Source of the DNA: Pseudomonadota bacterium
GTDB lineage: Bacteria; Pseudomonadota; Alphaproteobacteria; Rhizobiales; Xanthobacteraceae
Assembly (NCBI GenBank): GCA_023433965.1
Contig: JAEYTQ010000691.1
Coordinates: 1-12,914, forward strand
DNA: 12,914 nucleotides
Direction of reading: 5' to 3'
Under the pieces are notes generated by a model. That model saw only the letters and a program-made list of their open reading frames with translations, ran no database searches and had not been told where the DNA came from. The translations under genes and the position numbers were made by a program. This document shows, piece by piece, positions 1 to 8,608 of the stretch. Every line of letters begins with the position of its first letter. Positions within the stretch are counted from its first letter, which is position 1.

Positions 1-2
1 CT

Positions 3-59
3 CGGCCGGCCTACAATCGCGCGCTGGAAAAAGGCGGGCCGTACCAGGTCGGACGGTAG
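3..59 (+). CDS. possible 3' end of an unidentified gene (partial)
   Basis: An open frame enters from the left edge and reads RPAYNRALEKGGPYQVGR before a TAG stop at 57-59. The frame is in the third-position G/C-rich style of the neighbours. It would end 27 bases from the stop of the convergent ggt gene, a normal spacing. Only 18 codons are visible, too few to assign a family, and a chance open frame is quite possible at this GC content. Confidence 0.35.
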   Translation, partial: RPAYNRALEKGGPYQVGR

Positions 60-86
60 ACAACCTGTTGCCCCGCAACGACCCTG

Positions 87-1838
87 CTACTGCCCGGCCG
101 CCTCCGCGCCGCGTGTGCGCGGGTCGGACGCGCCGAGCACCCCGGTTAGCGTCACCAGAATCGAGTTCGCCGAGGTTTGTCCCATCGGCTCGACGACGAC
201 GTGGCCCATCGTCTTCAGCTCGCGCAGCACGTCTTCGGGAAAGCCGCGCTCGACGCGCACTTCATGCGGCATCCATTGGTGGTGCAGCCGCGGGGTAGCG
301 ACCGCGGCCGCAACATCCATCCTGTAGTCGAGGACGTTGACGATCACCTGGAGCACCGTCGAGATGATGCGGCTGCCGCCGGGCGAGCCCGTCACAAGCA
401 CCGGCTTGCCGTCCTTGAGCACGATTGTCGGCGACATCGACGATAGGGGCCGCTTGCCGGGCCCAGGCAGGTTCGCCTCGAAGCCGACCAGGCCATAGGC
501 ATTGGAGGCGCCGACGGCCGCGGTGAAATCGTCGAGTTCGTTGTTGAGCAGCACGCCGGTGCCGCCGGCGACGAGGCCGACGCCGTAGCTGAAGTTCAGC
601 GTATAGGTGTTGCTGACCGCATTGCCGCGGGCGTCGACCACGGAGAAATGCGTGGTGTTGCTGCCCTCGCGCGCCGTAGTGGCCGCGGACACGAGCTCCT
701 TCGCCGGCGTGGCGCGTTCGGCGGAAATGGTCGCGCGCAGCTTGGCGGCGTAGTTCTTGTCGGTCAGCATATCGGTCGGTGCGTCGACGAAGGCGGGATC
801 GCCGAGAAAGCGCGCACGGTCGGCGTAGGCGCGCTTCATGGCTTCGATCAGGAGATGCAGCGATGCCGCCGACCCCTGCTTCAGATCGGCGAGCTGAAAC
901 CCTTCGAGGATGTTGAGCGTCTCGACGAGCACCACGCCGCCGGACGACGGCAGCGGCATCGAGACGATGTCATAGCCCCGATAAGTGCCGCGCACCGGCG
1001 CGCGGATCACGGCCTGATAGGATTTCAGGTCGGCCGGCGTCATGATCCCGCCGGCGTCGGCCACGGCCCTGGCGAGCTTCTCCGCAACCGGCCCCTCGTA
1101 GAAACCTCGCGGTCCTCGATCCGCGATCGCGGTCAGCGTCTCGGCGAGATCGCCCTGCACCAGCCGGTCGCCTTCGCCCAGCGGCGTGCCGTCGGGCCGC
1201 GAGAAGATGCTTGCCGAGGACGGCCAGCGTGCCAGCCGCCGGTGCCAGCTCGGCAGCGTATCGGCGATGTCGTCGGTGACGACGAAGCCGTCGCGAGCGA
1301 GCGCGATGGCTGGCGCGAGCAGCTGCGCGAGCGTGAACCGCCCCGAGCCGTATTTGTCCAATGCCAGGGCCAAGCCCGCGACGGTGCCGGGCACGCCGAT
1401 GCCGAGCGCGGAATCGCGTGACTTAGCCGTGTCGGGCTTGCCGTCGGCGCCGAGGAATATCTGCGGCGTGGTCGCAGCCGGCGCGGTCTCGCGATAGTCG
1501 ATCGTGACGTCTTCCTTCCGATCGGCGGAATGGATCACCATGAAGCCGCCGCCGCCGATATTGCCGGCGCGGGGGTAGGTCACCGCCATCGCAAAACCGG
1601 TGGCGACCGCAGCATCGACCGCATTGCCGCCGCGGCGCAGGACGTCGGCGCCGATCTGCGCGGAGAGCTTCTCCTGCGCCACCACCATGCCGTGCTCGGC
1701 GGCGACGGCGCGAACCATGTTGCGCGCGGGCGGAACATAGCCCTGCCGCGCATCCTGAGCGGTCGCCGGAGCGAATCCAAACGCCAGAGTGGCGACGAAG
1801 GCGAAGAATGTCCGCCGTGTCGAATATGACGACATCAT
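87..1838 (-). CDS. ggt: gamma-glutamyltransferase (glutathione hydrolase) precursor
   Basis: Cleaves the gamma-glutamyl bond of glutathione and related compounds, or transfers the group to an acceptor, in the periplasm. The protein is 583 aa, the usual size for a bacterial GGT proenzyme that self-cleaves into two subunits. The autocatalytic/nucleophile threonine is T395 in GSNTTHFSVVDARGNA. R116 in DYRETAP, the LLNNELDDF segment, the double serine of RPLSSMSPT and the oxyanion glycines of GSPGGSR are all present, so the enzyme should be active. The C-terminal half resembles E. coli GGT closely. The N-terminus is a signal peptide with TRRTFF followed by a hydrophobic stretch and an ATA cleavage site before QDA, so Tat export is possible. 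I start at the ATG at 1838 because GGAAAG lies 5 bases upstream; an ATG at 1835 and a TTG at 1841 are adjacent alternatives. It is divergent from the MFS gene; no functional link is shown. Confidence 0.96.
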   Translation of the reverse strand: MMSSYSTRRTFFAFVATLAFGFAPATAQDARQGYVPPARNMVRAVAAEHGMVVAQEKLSAQIGADVLRRGGNAVDAAVATGFAMAVTYPRAGNIGGGGFMVIHSADRKEDVTIDYRETAPAATTPQIFLGADGKPDTAKSRDSALGIGVPGTVAGLALALDKYGSGRFTLAQLLAPAIALARDGFVVTDDIADTLPSWHRRLARWPSSASIFSRPDGTPLGEGDRLVQGDLAETLTAIADRGPRGFYEGPVAEKLARAVADAGGIMTPADLKSYQAVIRAPVRGTYRGYDIVSMPLPSSGGVVLVETLNILEGFQLADLKQGSAASLHLLIEAMKRAYADRARFLGDPAFVDAPTDMLTDKNYAAKLRATISAERATPAKELVSAATTAREGSNTTHFSVVDARGNAVSNTYTLNFSYGVGLVAGGTGVLLNNELDDFTAAVGASNAYGLVGFEANLPGPGKRPLSSMSPTIVLKDGKPVLVTGSPGGSRIISTVLQVIVNVLDYRMDVAAAVATPRLHHQWMPHEVRVERGFPEDVLRELKTMGHVVVEPMGQTSANSILVTLTGVLGASDPRTRGAEAAGQ

Positions 1839-1867
1839 CAAAACTTTCCGCCGGAGACCCGGGCCGG

Positions 1868-1895
1868 TTCACAGGCCTTGCTGCAATGCTATACG
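1868..1895 (+). promoter_or_regulatory. weak sigma70-like promoter candidate for the MFS gene
   Basis: TTCACA at 1868-1873 and TATACG at 1890-1895 are separated by 16 bases in the 102-base gap between the divergent ggt and transporter genes. Both boxes match the consensus at four of six positions, which can occur by chance, so this is only a candidate. Confidence 0.25.
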
Positions 1896-1928
1896 GTTCG
1901 CGCCAAGAGAGACAGAACTGTTCGTGAT

Positions 1929-1933
1929 GAGGA
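1929..1933 (+). promoter_or_regulatory. ribosome binding site deciding the MFS start
   Basis: GAGGA lies 7 bases before the ATG at 1941. An in-frame ATG at 1878 has no such site and would add a 21-residue polar, basic segment unlike the family, so 1941 is preferred. Confidence 0.7.
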
Positions 1934-1940
1934 CTGCGTG

Positions 1941-3326
1941 ATGACGACGAGCGCCTCCGATGTGCGCTTGGCCGGCGCGCAGCGGTCCTATCCGCCTCGC
2001 GCCGCCGTCGTCAGCTGGATCTTCTTCGACTGGGCCGCGCAGCCCTATTTCACGCTGATCACGACCTTCGTGTTCGCGCCCTATTTCGTGACGAATGTTG
2101 CGCCGAATCCCGCCGCTGGCCAGTCGCTATGGGCTTTTGCGATGGCCGCGGCGGGTCTTGCAATCGCGCTGCTGTCGCCGGTGCTGGGTGCCATCGCCGA
2201 CGCGGCCGGCCGCAGGAAACCATGGATCGCGGGATTCGGCGCGGTGCTGGTGCTGGCGTCCTGCACGCTGTGGATCGGCAAGCCCGGCGGTGCCGCCATC
2301 ATTCCATTGCTGCTCACCGCGGTTGCGCTCGCCAGCGTCGGCGCCGAGTTCGCCACCGTCTTCAACAATGCGATGATGCCGACGCTGGTGCCGCCGGAGC
2401 GGATCGGCCGGCTCTCCGGAACCGGCTGGGCCACGGGCTACATTGGCGGAATCGTCAGCCTGGTGATCGTGCTCGGGCTTCTCGCGGCCAATCCCGACAC
2501 CGGCCGCACGCTGCTCGGCCTCACGCCCTTGTTCGGGCTCGATCCTGCCACGCATCAGGGCGACCGTGCCGCCGGGCCGCTGACAGGGCTGTGGTTCATC
2601 ATCTTCGTGACGCCGATGTTCCTGTTCACGCCGGACTATCCGGCCAAGCGCCCGCTGCGCGAGGCGCTACACCAGGGCTTGTCGGAGCTCAGGCAGTCGA
2701 TCAGGAATCTGCCGAGGCAGAAATCGCTCGCGGCATTCCTGCTCGCCAACATGATCTACACCGACGGTCTGGTGTCGCTGTTCGCCTTCGGCGGCATCTA
2801 CGCCGCGGGCACGTTCGGCTGGCACACGATCCAGATCGGCACGTTCGGCATCATGCTCGCGATCGCGGGCGCGTTCGGCGCATGGTTCGGCGGCAAGCTG
2901 GATGATCGTCTCGGGCCGAAACGCGTCATCGCCGGCAGCCTGCTGGTCCTCTTGCTATCCGTGGCGGCGATCCTGCTGGTCGACAAGGACAGCGTGCTGT
3001 TCGTCAAGGTCGCGCCGCCGCAACCGGGCGCGGGCTTGTTCTCAAGCGCCGCGGAGCGCGCCTATCTCGTGCTGGGCTGCCTGATCGGCGCGGCCGGCGG
3101 TCCGCTCCAGGCGGCCTCCCGCACGCTGCTGATCCACCTCGCACCGAAGGATCGCATTGCGCAGTATTTCGGCCTGTTCGCATTGACCGGGAAGGTGACG
3201 TCCTTCATCGGGCCGCTCCTGATCGGCATGATCACCGCGGTGACCGCGAGCCAGAAGGCCGGCATGGCCGTGCTGGTGGTGTTCTTCGTCGCGGGATTGG
3301 GGCTGTTGTTGCGGGTGCGGGAGTAG
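1941..3326 (+). CDS. MFS transporter, UMF1/Atg22-like family
   Basis: An integral inner-membrane permease of 461 aa, consistent with a 12-helix major facilitator. Its first membrane segment (about residues 26-49) begins WIFFDWAAQPYF, the tryptophan/aspartate-rich start typical of the UMF1 (Atg22-like, PF11700) group. A motif A-like loop GAIADAAGRRKPW follows at about 83-94, between helices 2 and 3. The second half repeats the pattern with GGKLDDRLGPKR. A cytosolic central loop (around the PLREALHQGLSELRQ segment) separates the two six-helix bundles. In fungi Atg22 releases amino acids from the vacuole, but bacterial UMF1 substrates are largely unknown and nothing here fixes one. The gene is divergent from ggt, which could suggest transport of amino acids or peptides; that is inference only. 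It faces purH across a palindromic repeat. Confidence 0.88.
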   Translation: MTTSASDVRLAGAQRSYPPRAAVVSWIFFDWAAQPYFTLITTFVFAPYFVTNVAPNPAAGQSLWAFAMAAAGLAIALLSPVLGAIADAAGRRKPWIAGFGAVLVLASCTLWIGKPGGAAIIPLLLTAVALASVGAEFATVFNNAMMPTLVPPERIGRLSGTGWATGYIGGIVSLVIVLGLLAANPDTGRTLLGLTPLFGLDPATHQGDRAAGPLTGLWFIIFVTPMFLFTPDYPAKRPLREALHQGLSELRQSIRNLPRQKSLAAFLLANMIYTDGLVSLFAFGGIYAAGTFGWHTIQIGTFGIMLAIAGAFGAWFGGKLDDRLGPKRVIAGSLLVLLLSVAAILLVDKDSVLFVKVAPPQPGAGLFSSAAERAYLVLGCLIGAAGGPLQAASRTLLIHLAPKDRIAQYFGLFALTGKVTSFIGPLLIGMITAVTASQKAGMAVLVVFFVAGLGLLLRVRE

Positions 3327-3336
3327 CATCCCCATC

Positions 3337-3460
3337 GTCGTTCCGGGGCGCGCCACCTGGCGCGAGCCCGGAACCATTTCTCCGCATGACACGCTGCACG
3401 ATGGATTCTCAGGCGCGCAAGTGCGCACCGTAGTTCGCGCTGCGCGCGCCCCGGAATGAC
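3337..3460. repeat. REP/BIME-like palindromic intergenic repeat
   Basis: The arms gtcgttccggggcgcgc (3337-3353) and gcgcgccccggaatgac (3444-3460) are inverted copies with a single mismatch. Inside them lie a nested perfect hairpin, cgcgcca-cc-tggcgcg (3349-3364), an imperfect pair gaaccat (3371-3377) / atggattc (3401-3408), and gcgca-ag-tgcgc (3416-3427). The element fills the gap between the convergent transporter and purH genes. Elements with these ends and the inner 'ccatttctccgc...gatggattc' core are familiar as dispersed repeats in Bradyrhizobium. It may also act as a bidirectional transcription stop. Confidence 0.8.
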
Positions 3461-3467
3461 AGCAAGC

Positions 3468-5060
3468 TCAGTGCCTGAAGTGCCGCGTGCCCGTGAACAC
3501 CATGGCAATGCCGTGCTCGTCGGCGGCCTTGATCACCTCGTCGTCGCGCATCGAGCCGCCGGGCTGCACCACGGCGGTGGCGCCGGCTTCGATGCAGGCG
3601 AGCATGCCGTCGGCGAAGGGGAAGAACGCATCCGAGGCCACGACCGAGCCCTTGGTGAGCGGCTCGGCGAGCTTCAGCTCGGCTGCGGCATCCTGTGCCT
3701 TGCGCGCCGCGATCCGCGCCGAGTCGACCCGGCTCATCTGGCCCGCACCGATGCCGACGGTGGCGAGATCCCTGGCGTAGATGATGGTGTTGGACTTGAC
3801 GTGCTTGGCCACGCGGAACGCGAATTTCAGGTCGCGCATCTCGGCGTCCGTCGGCGCGCGTCTGGTCACGACCTTGAACGTCATGTCGTCGACCACGGCA
3901 TTGTCGCGGCTCTGCACCAGGAGGCCGCCGGCCACCGTCTTGGCGGTGAGGCCCGGCGCACGCGGGTCGGGCAGGCTGCCGGCGAGCAGCAGGCGGAGGT
4001 TCTTCTTGCCGCCGATGATGGCGATCGCTTCCTCGGTCACATCCGGCGCGATGATGACCTCTGTGAAGATCTTGGTGATCTCGCGCGCGGTGTCGGCGTC
4101 GAGCGGACGGTTCATCGCGATGATGCCGCCGAACGCGGACGTCGAATCACAGGCCAGCGCCCGGCGATAGGCCTCGACGAGGTTCGATCCTTCGGCGACG
4201 CCGCAGGGGTTGGCGTGCTTGACGATGACGCAAGCCGCGGTGCGCTCGGCGTCGAACTCGCCGATGCATTCATAGGCCGCATCGGTGTCGTTGATGTTGT
4301 TGTAGGAAAGTTCCTTGCCCTGCAGCTGACGCGCAGTGGAGACGCCCGGGCGCTTGTCGGGCGTCGCGTAGAACGCCGCTGTCTGGTGCGGATTCTCGCC
4401 GTAGCGCAGCGACTGGATCAGCCGGCCGCCGAAGGCACGGAAGTCGGGCGCGTCGATCTCGAGCTGACGGTTGAACCAGTTCGAGATCGCGGCATCGTAG
4501 GCCGCGGTGCGGGCATAGGCCTTCGCGGCAAGCCGCCGGCGCAACTTTAGCGTGGTCGCGCCCTCGTTGGCGGCGAGCTCGTCGAGCACGGCCTGATAGT
4601 CCTCTGCCTCGACCACGACGGCGACGTCGTCATGGTTCTTGGCGGCGGCGCGGATCATTGCGGGGCCGCCGATGTCGATGTTCTCGATGCAATCCTCGAA
4701 GCCGGCGCCCTTCTCGACGGTGGCCTCGAACGGATAGAGATTGACGACGAGGAGATCGATCGGCGCGATGCCATGCGCCGTCATCGCTTCGGCATGGTCC
4801 TTGTTGTCACGGATCGCGAGCAGGCCGCCATGGACCTTCGGATGCAGCGTCTTGACGCGGCCGTCCATCATCTCGGGGAATCCGGTCAGCTCGGAGACGT
4901 CCTTCACCTCAAGGCCGGCGGCGGCGATTGCCTTGGCGGTGCCGCCGGTGGAGACCAGCTCGACCCCGTGCGCGGCAAGCGCCTTTGCGAACTCGATCAG
5001 GCCGGTCTTGTCGGAAACGGAAAGGAGCGCGCGGGTGACGCGGCGGGGATGGTCAGTCAT
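3468..5060 (-). CDS. purH: bifunctional AICAR transformylase / IMP cyclohydrolase
   Basis: Catalyses the last two steps of de novo purine synthesis in the cytosol: formylation of AICAR by 10-formyl-THF, then closure of FAICAR to IMP. The protein is 530 aa, normal for PurH. The N-terminal IMP cyclohydrolase (MGS-like) domain shows [38 protein letters not shown] and [15 protein letters not shown]. The transformylase domain carries [24 protein letters not shown], the catalytic Lys281-His282 pair in [18 protein letters not shown] and FPFADGM, and ends in FTGTRHFRH. All expected motifs are intact. I use the ATG at 5060, which has AGAGGA 8 bases upstream; a TTG two codons earlier is too close to that site. 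It is the last of three same-strand genes (rsmB, heparinase-like, purH); the 164-base gap upstream leaves room for its own promoter. Confidence 0.98.
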   Translation of the reverse strand: MTDHPRRVTRALLSVSDKTGLIEFAKALAAHGVELVSTGGTAKAIAAAGLEVKDVSELTGFPEMMDGRVKTLHPKVHGGLLAIRDNKDHAEAMTAHGIAPIDLLVVNLYPFEATVEKGAGFEDCIENIDIGGPAMIRAAAKNHDDVAVVVEAEDYQAVLDELAANEGATTLKLRRRLAAKAYARTAAYDAAISNWFNRQLEIDAPDFRAFGGRLIQSLRYGENPHQTAAFYATPDKRPGVSTARQLQGKELSYNNINDTDAAYECIGEFDAERTAACVIVKHANPCGVAEGSNLVEAYRRALACDSTSAFGGIIAMNRPLDADTAREITKIFTEVIIAPDVTEEAIAIIGGKKNLRLLLAGSLPDPRAPGLTAKTVAGGLLVQSRDNAVVDDMTFKVVTRRAPTDAEMRDLKFAFRVAKHVKSNTIIYARDLATVGIGAGQMSRVDSARIAARKAQDAAAELKLAEPLTKGSVVASDAFFPFADGMLACIEAGATAVVQPGGSMRDDEVIKAADEHGIAMVFTGTRHFRH

Positions 5061-5068
5061 GAGCAAGA

Positions 5069-5074
5069 TCCTCT
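5069..5074 (-). promoter_or_regulatory. ribosome binding site deciding the purH start
   Basis: On the minus strand AGAGGA sits 8 bases before the ATG at 5060. The in-frame TTG at 5066 would be only 2 bases from it, so ATG is favoured. Confidence 0.75.
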
Positions 5075-5168
5075 GTTCAGGGAGTGTCTATGCCCAGGCG
5101 CGCGGCTCATATGTCCCGCGCTTCCCGATGGTGCTCCATCCAAGGTCGCCAGTCGCGCGAGCGAGGGC

Positions 5169-5197
5169 TCGATAGCAGCTTTCGGCCGTTATCACAA
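5169..5197 (-). promoter_or_regulatory. candidate promoter upstream of purH
   Basis: Read on the minus strand, TTGTGA (5197-5192) and TATCGA (5174-5169) are 17 bases apart, about 109 bases before the purH ATG and just past the stop of the heparinase-like gene. Spacing is ideal but the hexamers are only partial matches. No purine-repressor palindrome or riboswitch structure was recognised in the gap. Confidence 0.3.
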
Positions 5198-5224
5198 CGA
5201 CGAGATAGGGCCGGATCGCGCTCT

Positions 5225-6982
5225 TTACAGCGGAAGTTCCGGCTCGCGCCGCGCGTTGCGGCGGGCATTGGTGACGGAAGGTGAAGCCGTCGAGCGGATA
5301 AAACTCCAGCGGATCGAGGGCGCCTGCCGGGCGTTCTGACGGATCACGATCTGGGCGGTGCGTCGCGGGCCGTCATTGCCGGCGAGGAACACGCTGTCCT
5401 CGAGGTCGACCTTGTCGTCGAGCGCCTCGAAGGTCCAGACATCGCGGTTCGGCAGCACCAGCATCACGCCGCGCGCATCCGACAGCCGGCTCGCCTTCAC
5501 CGCAGGATGCAGATGGAAGCGCAACGCGAAATCGGCATCGGCACCCTTGAAGCGTCCGCCTTGCGGCGGCGACAGCGTATCCTCGCCGTCGATCCGCGCG
5601 CCGTCATTGGCGATCATCAGCACGCGGCGGTGGATCGCACCGAATTTCGAGAGATAGCCGTCATGCGAGGCCGTGAGCAGCGTGCCGTTCTGCACGATTT
5701 CGCGATAGCTCTCGACCTCGACGGGGCCGCTGGTGATGGGCGCACCGTGCAACAGCCGCTTCATCGCCGACATCTCGACGAACTGGCACGACGAGGTGTC
5801 GTGATAGGTCAGTGTCGAATGCGCCGCCGTGCTGCGTGCGAACGGCCGCCAATTGTCGCGGCCCGTGGTCGGCATGCCGCAATTGGTGACGATACGGCTG
5901 GTGCCGGACGACAGTTCGAACGACAGGCAGCCGGCATGGGCGTCGTGGCTGACCCCGGCCGGCGGCGGCGGGCCGGTGTCGATGATCACCGTGGTCTGGC
6001 CGGCATCGAGGCGCTGGAAGCCGGTGTGCGGCATGTTCGCCATCGGCGCGCCGTGGGTGTCGTCATAGGCGAGCAGGGTCGCGAGCAGGTCCGACGATGT
6101 CGCGCTCATGCCGTTGAACAGGGCAAAATTGCCGTCGCCGTGCCGGAAGAAGCGCAGCATCGGCATCATGCGGTCGATCGCGTTGAGCAGTGCCGGCGGT
6201 GGTGCGATGTTGCGCGCGGCGAAGGTCTGCCGCAGCGGCAGCAGGTCGATCAAGAGTTCGATCAGCGCGCCCGGATTGCGGGAGATGTGGCCACCGTCGG
6301 GCAGGATCTGCCGCTGCAATTCCTCGGACAGCTTCTTCGAGGCGCTGCGGATGTGACGCGTCTGGTTCGCGAGACACAGCGATGCGTAGCAGAGCGCGAT
6401 CAGCACCTGGAGCTTCGGCACGCCGTCCGGAATGTCGACCATGGTGTAGCGCAGGAAGCGGATCTCGCGGGCCAGCGCGCGCAGGTAACGGCGGTAGAAC
6501 TTGTTGTCGGTCTCGCTCAGCACCAGCGGCGCCTGCGAGAGCAGCGAGATCACGCGCCTCGCCAGCACGTCGGCGCGCCGCGCGACGGGGCGGCGCTTGT
6601 TGGCGGGATTAGAGATCCAGTCCTCGATCAGCGCGCGCGCATTCGCCCGCGTCAGCGCCGTGTCGGCGGCGCGCAGGTGCCGCAGCCAGCCGAAGCCGAG
6701 CAGCGCGACCTCCCAATCCTCCGACGGCGGCTCGAGATCGAAGATCGAGCGGCCGTGGCAGTTGACGATCTTGCCGGCGAAGACGAAGCGGCCGGCATAG
6801 ATCTCGGCGGCGCGGGTCGCGTCTGCGGTGCGCAGATCGTGCGGTGCGATGATCAGTCGGTCGGTGCGGCCCGGCCAGACCCGCGACAACGCCACGGGGC
6901 CGCCGCTCGCGCGCGCGAGCACGTTCCGCGCGAAGCGGTTCATGACCAGCGTCGAGATATGTCTGCGTTGAGCGACCGACAC
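5225..6982 (-). CDS. heparinase II/III family protein
   Basis: A 585-aa protein of the heparinase II/III-like (PF07940) type. The N-terminal half (about 60-310) looks like an alpha/alpha toroid with LPDGGHISRNPGALIELL at 227-244 and NFALFNG at 285-291. The beta-sandwich half carries the family signature HDAHAGCLSFELSSG at 346-360, then RSTAAHSTLTYHD at 383-395 and GYLSKFGAIHRR at 442-453. Characterised relatives are lyases of uronic-acid polysaccharides, but many alphaproteobacterial members are uncharacterised and I cannot assign the catalytic residues with certainty. No signal peptide is visible, unusual for a polysaccharide lyase. The GTG at 6982 is chosen because AAGG lies 6 bases upstream; an ATG at 6943 lacks a binding site. 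It lies between rsmB and purH on the same strand. Confidence 0.9.
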   Translation of the reverse strand: MSVAQRRHISTLVMNRFARNVLARASGGPVALSRVWPGRTDRLIIAPHDLRTADATRAAEIYAGRFVFAGKIVNCHGRSIFDLEPPSEDWEVALLGFGWLRHLRAADTALTRANARALIEDWISNPANKRRPVARRADVLARRVISLLSQAPLVLSETDNKFYRRYLRALAREIRFLRYTMVDIPDGVPKLQVLIALCYASLCLANQTRHIRSASKKLSEELQRQILPDGGHISRNPGALIELLIDLLPLRQTFAARNIAPPPALLNAIDRMMPMLRFFRHGDGNFALFNGMSATSSDLLATLLAYDDTHGAPMANMPHTGFQRLDAGQTTVIIDTGPPPPAGVSHDAHAGCLSFELSSGTSRIVTNCGMPTTGRDNWRPFARSTAAHSTLTYHDTSSCQFVEMSAMKRLLHGAPITSGPVEVESYREIVQNGTLLTASHDGYLSKFGAIHRRVLMIANDGARIDGEDTLSPPQGGRFKGADADFALRFHLHPAVKASRLSDARGVMLVLPNRDVWTFEALDDKVDLEDSVFLAGNDGPRRTAQIVIRQNARQAPSIRWSFIRSTASPSVTNARRNARREPELPL

Positions 6983-6988
6983 GCTTTG

Positions 6989-6992
6989 CCTT
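6989..6992 (-). promoter_or_regulatory. ribosome binding site supporting the GTG start
   Basis: AAGG on the minus strand, 6 bases before the GTG at 6982 of the heparinase-family gene. The competing ATG 13 codons in has no purine-rich sequence before it. The four-base match makes the choice likely but not certain. Confidence 0.45.
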
Positions 6993-7100
6993 GATGGGGG
7001 AGAGGATCAGCGACGAATCCTTATTAATCCCAAAATCGAACGCCTGACACCACCTTGACCGGGTGGAATCAGCGTCGTGGTGGCAAAATCCGGTGCAAAA

Positions 7101-8447
7101 TCAGGATTTAACGAGTCTTGCCGCGAAAAATCCGTCGAGCCCCCCGAGCCGGGGATCGGCGTTCGGCAGGTGGCAGGGCAAAGTGCGCAGATCGCCTTCC
7201 TGGTTGAGGATTTCCTCGAGGCCCGCGACCTCCGACGGCGCGATCGGGACGCGGCGGAGCCCAGGCTCGGCGGCGAGCAGCGCCGCCACCGCCTGCTCGC
7301 CCTCCTCGGGTTCCAGCGAACAGGTGCAATAGACCAAAGTCCCGCCCGGCTTCAGCAGCGACACCGATTTTCGCAGCAGCCGCTGCTGGAGCGTCGCCAA
7401 GGCGGCGATGTCCGACTCCTGCCGCAGCCATGCCACGTCGGGATGACGGCGGATCGTCCCGGTCGAGGTACAGGGCGCATCGACCAGGACACCGTCGAAG
7501 GCTTCGGCCGGGCCGGCCCATTCCACGGCGTCAGCGACGACAGTCTCGGCCTGGAGCGACAGTCGCGCGAGGTTCTCGCGCAAGCGCGCCACCCGGGCGG
7601 GCGAGCGGTCGATGGCCGTGACATGCGCGCCTGCCAGCGCCAGCTGCGCAGTCTTGCCGCCGGGCGCCGCGCAGAGATCGGCAATGGACTTTCCTCGGAC
7701 GTCTCCGAACAGCCGGGCCGGCAGCGCGGCGGCAGCATCCTGCACCCACCATTGCCCCTCGGCGAAGCCGGGCAGCATCGTCACCGCGCCGTGCAGCAGC
7801 ATCCGCACGGTTCCCGTCGGTAGTGTCTCGCCATGCAGGCGGCTCGCCCATTGTGCGGGATCCGCTTTCACCGTGAGATCGAGCGAGGGCTCGTGGCTGA
7901 GCGCCAATGCCATCTCGCGTGCGGTCGCCTCGCCATAATGCGCGCTCCAGCGCGCGAGCAGCCATGGCGGCAGGTCCAGCGATTGCGTCGCGACTTCCTC
8001 GATCAGGGCTTTGCCCTCGCGTGCGCAGCGGCGCAGCACGGCGTTGACGAGGCCGGCATAACGCGCGGCGCGGCGGTCGGATTGCACGAGGCGAACGGAA
8101 AGATCTACCGCGGCGTGGTCGGGTACGTCCATCCACAGGATCTGCGCGGCGCCAATCAGGAGCGCGCTCTGTGCGCGCGGCGCATCGGAGGGAACGCCCT
8201 TGTCGAGCAGACGCGACAGCACGTGGCCGAGCGTGCCGAGCCGGCGCAGCACGGTGGCGACGAGCCGCCGCATCAGCGCGCGGTCGCGGTCGGCCAGCGT
8301 CTTCAGTCCGGGATGTGCGCCGCCGCCGTCGAGCTGGTCGTCGAGCGTGCGATGCTTGTGCAGCACGCCGTCGACGATGTCGGCGGCGATCCGTCGTGCC
8401 GCAAGGCCGGGCACTTCGGACGGAGGGGCAAAACGTTGAGATGGCAT
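7101..8447 (-). CDS. rsmB: 16S rRNA (cytosine-967-C5)-methyltransferase (RsmB/Sun family)
   Basis: SAM-dependent RNA m5C methyltransferase of the NOL1/NOP2/Sun family, expected to modify C967 of 16S rRNA. The protein is 448 aa. A NusB-like RNA-binding domain covers about residues 15-150 (LAARRIAADIVDGVL onward). The Rossmann domain shows SAM motif I DLCAAPGGKT (257-266), ITAID-like strand 2 as VTAIDRSP, motif IV DAPCTSTGTIRRHPD with Cys326, and motif VI YCTCSLEPEEGE with the catalytic Cys376. It ends with DGFFAARLVKS, as the family does. The start is uncertain: ATG 8447 gives MPSQRFAPPSEVPG, which fits relatives I recall, but no Shine-Dalgarno precedes it; ATG 8495 would add 16 residues. First gene of the minus-strand run and divergent from the SDHAF4-like gene. 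Confidence 0.93.
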   Translation of the reverse strand: MPSQRFAPPSEVPGLAARRIAADIVDGVLHKHRTLDDQLDGGGAHPGLKTLADRDRALMRRLVATVLRRLGTLGHVLSRLLDKGVPSDAPRAQSALLIGAAQILWMDVPDHAAVDLSVRLVQSDRRAARYAGLVNAVLRRCAREGKALIEEVATQSLDLPPWLLARWSAHYGEATAREMALALSHEPSLDLTVKADPAQWASRLHGETLPTGTVRMLLHGAVTMLPGFAEGQWWVQDAAAALPARLFGDVRGKSIADLCAAPGGKTAQLALAGAHVTAIDRSPARVARLRENLARLSLQAETVVADAVEWAGPAEAFDGVLVDAPCTSTGTIRRHPDVAWLRQESDIAALATLQQRLLRKSVSLLKPGGTLVYCTCSLEPEEGEQAVAALLAAEPGLRRVPIAPSEVAGLEEILNQEGDLRTLPCHLPNADPRLGGLDGFFAARLVKS

Positions 8448-8608
8448 GCGGAAGCAAGGTTCTGAGCGAGCGGCAGTTCCGCCGCGAGGGCGCATGCCTT
8501 GAGAAGGCGATCTCTGGCACGCGAATATGCCAAATGTAAGAATCGCTTCCGGCTTTTTCAGCCATTCAGATCCATTTCAGGAATGCGTTATTGGCCATCG
8601 CGTTGTGC

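Noticed and set aside
648..1421. A 257-codon plus-strand frame opposite ggt
   Set aside because: Arginine- and glycine-rich shadow with no domain, lying entirely over conserved GGT coding sequence.
1878..1940. An N-terminal extension of the MFS protein from the ATG at 1878
   Set aside because: No Shine-Dalgarno before it, a polar extension unlike the family, and a good binding site before the ATG at 1941.
3456..4550. A 364-codon plus-strand frame opposite purH
   Set aside because: Antisense to a gene with every PurH motif intact; the composition is that of a GC-driven shadow frame.
5507..6994. A 495-codon plus-strand frame opposite the heparinase-family gene
   Set aside because: Antisense shadow: the product is arginine/histidine-rich with no recognisable domain, while the minus strand carries clear family motifs.
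7050..7066. Hairpin ccacc-ttgaccg-ggtgg as a terminator of rsmB
   Set aside because: Only 5 bp of stem with a 7-base loop and no T tract; too weak to call.
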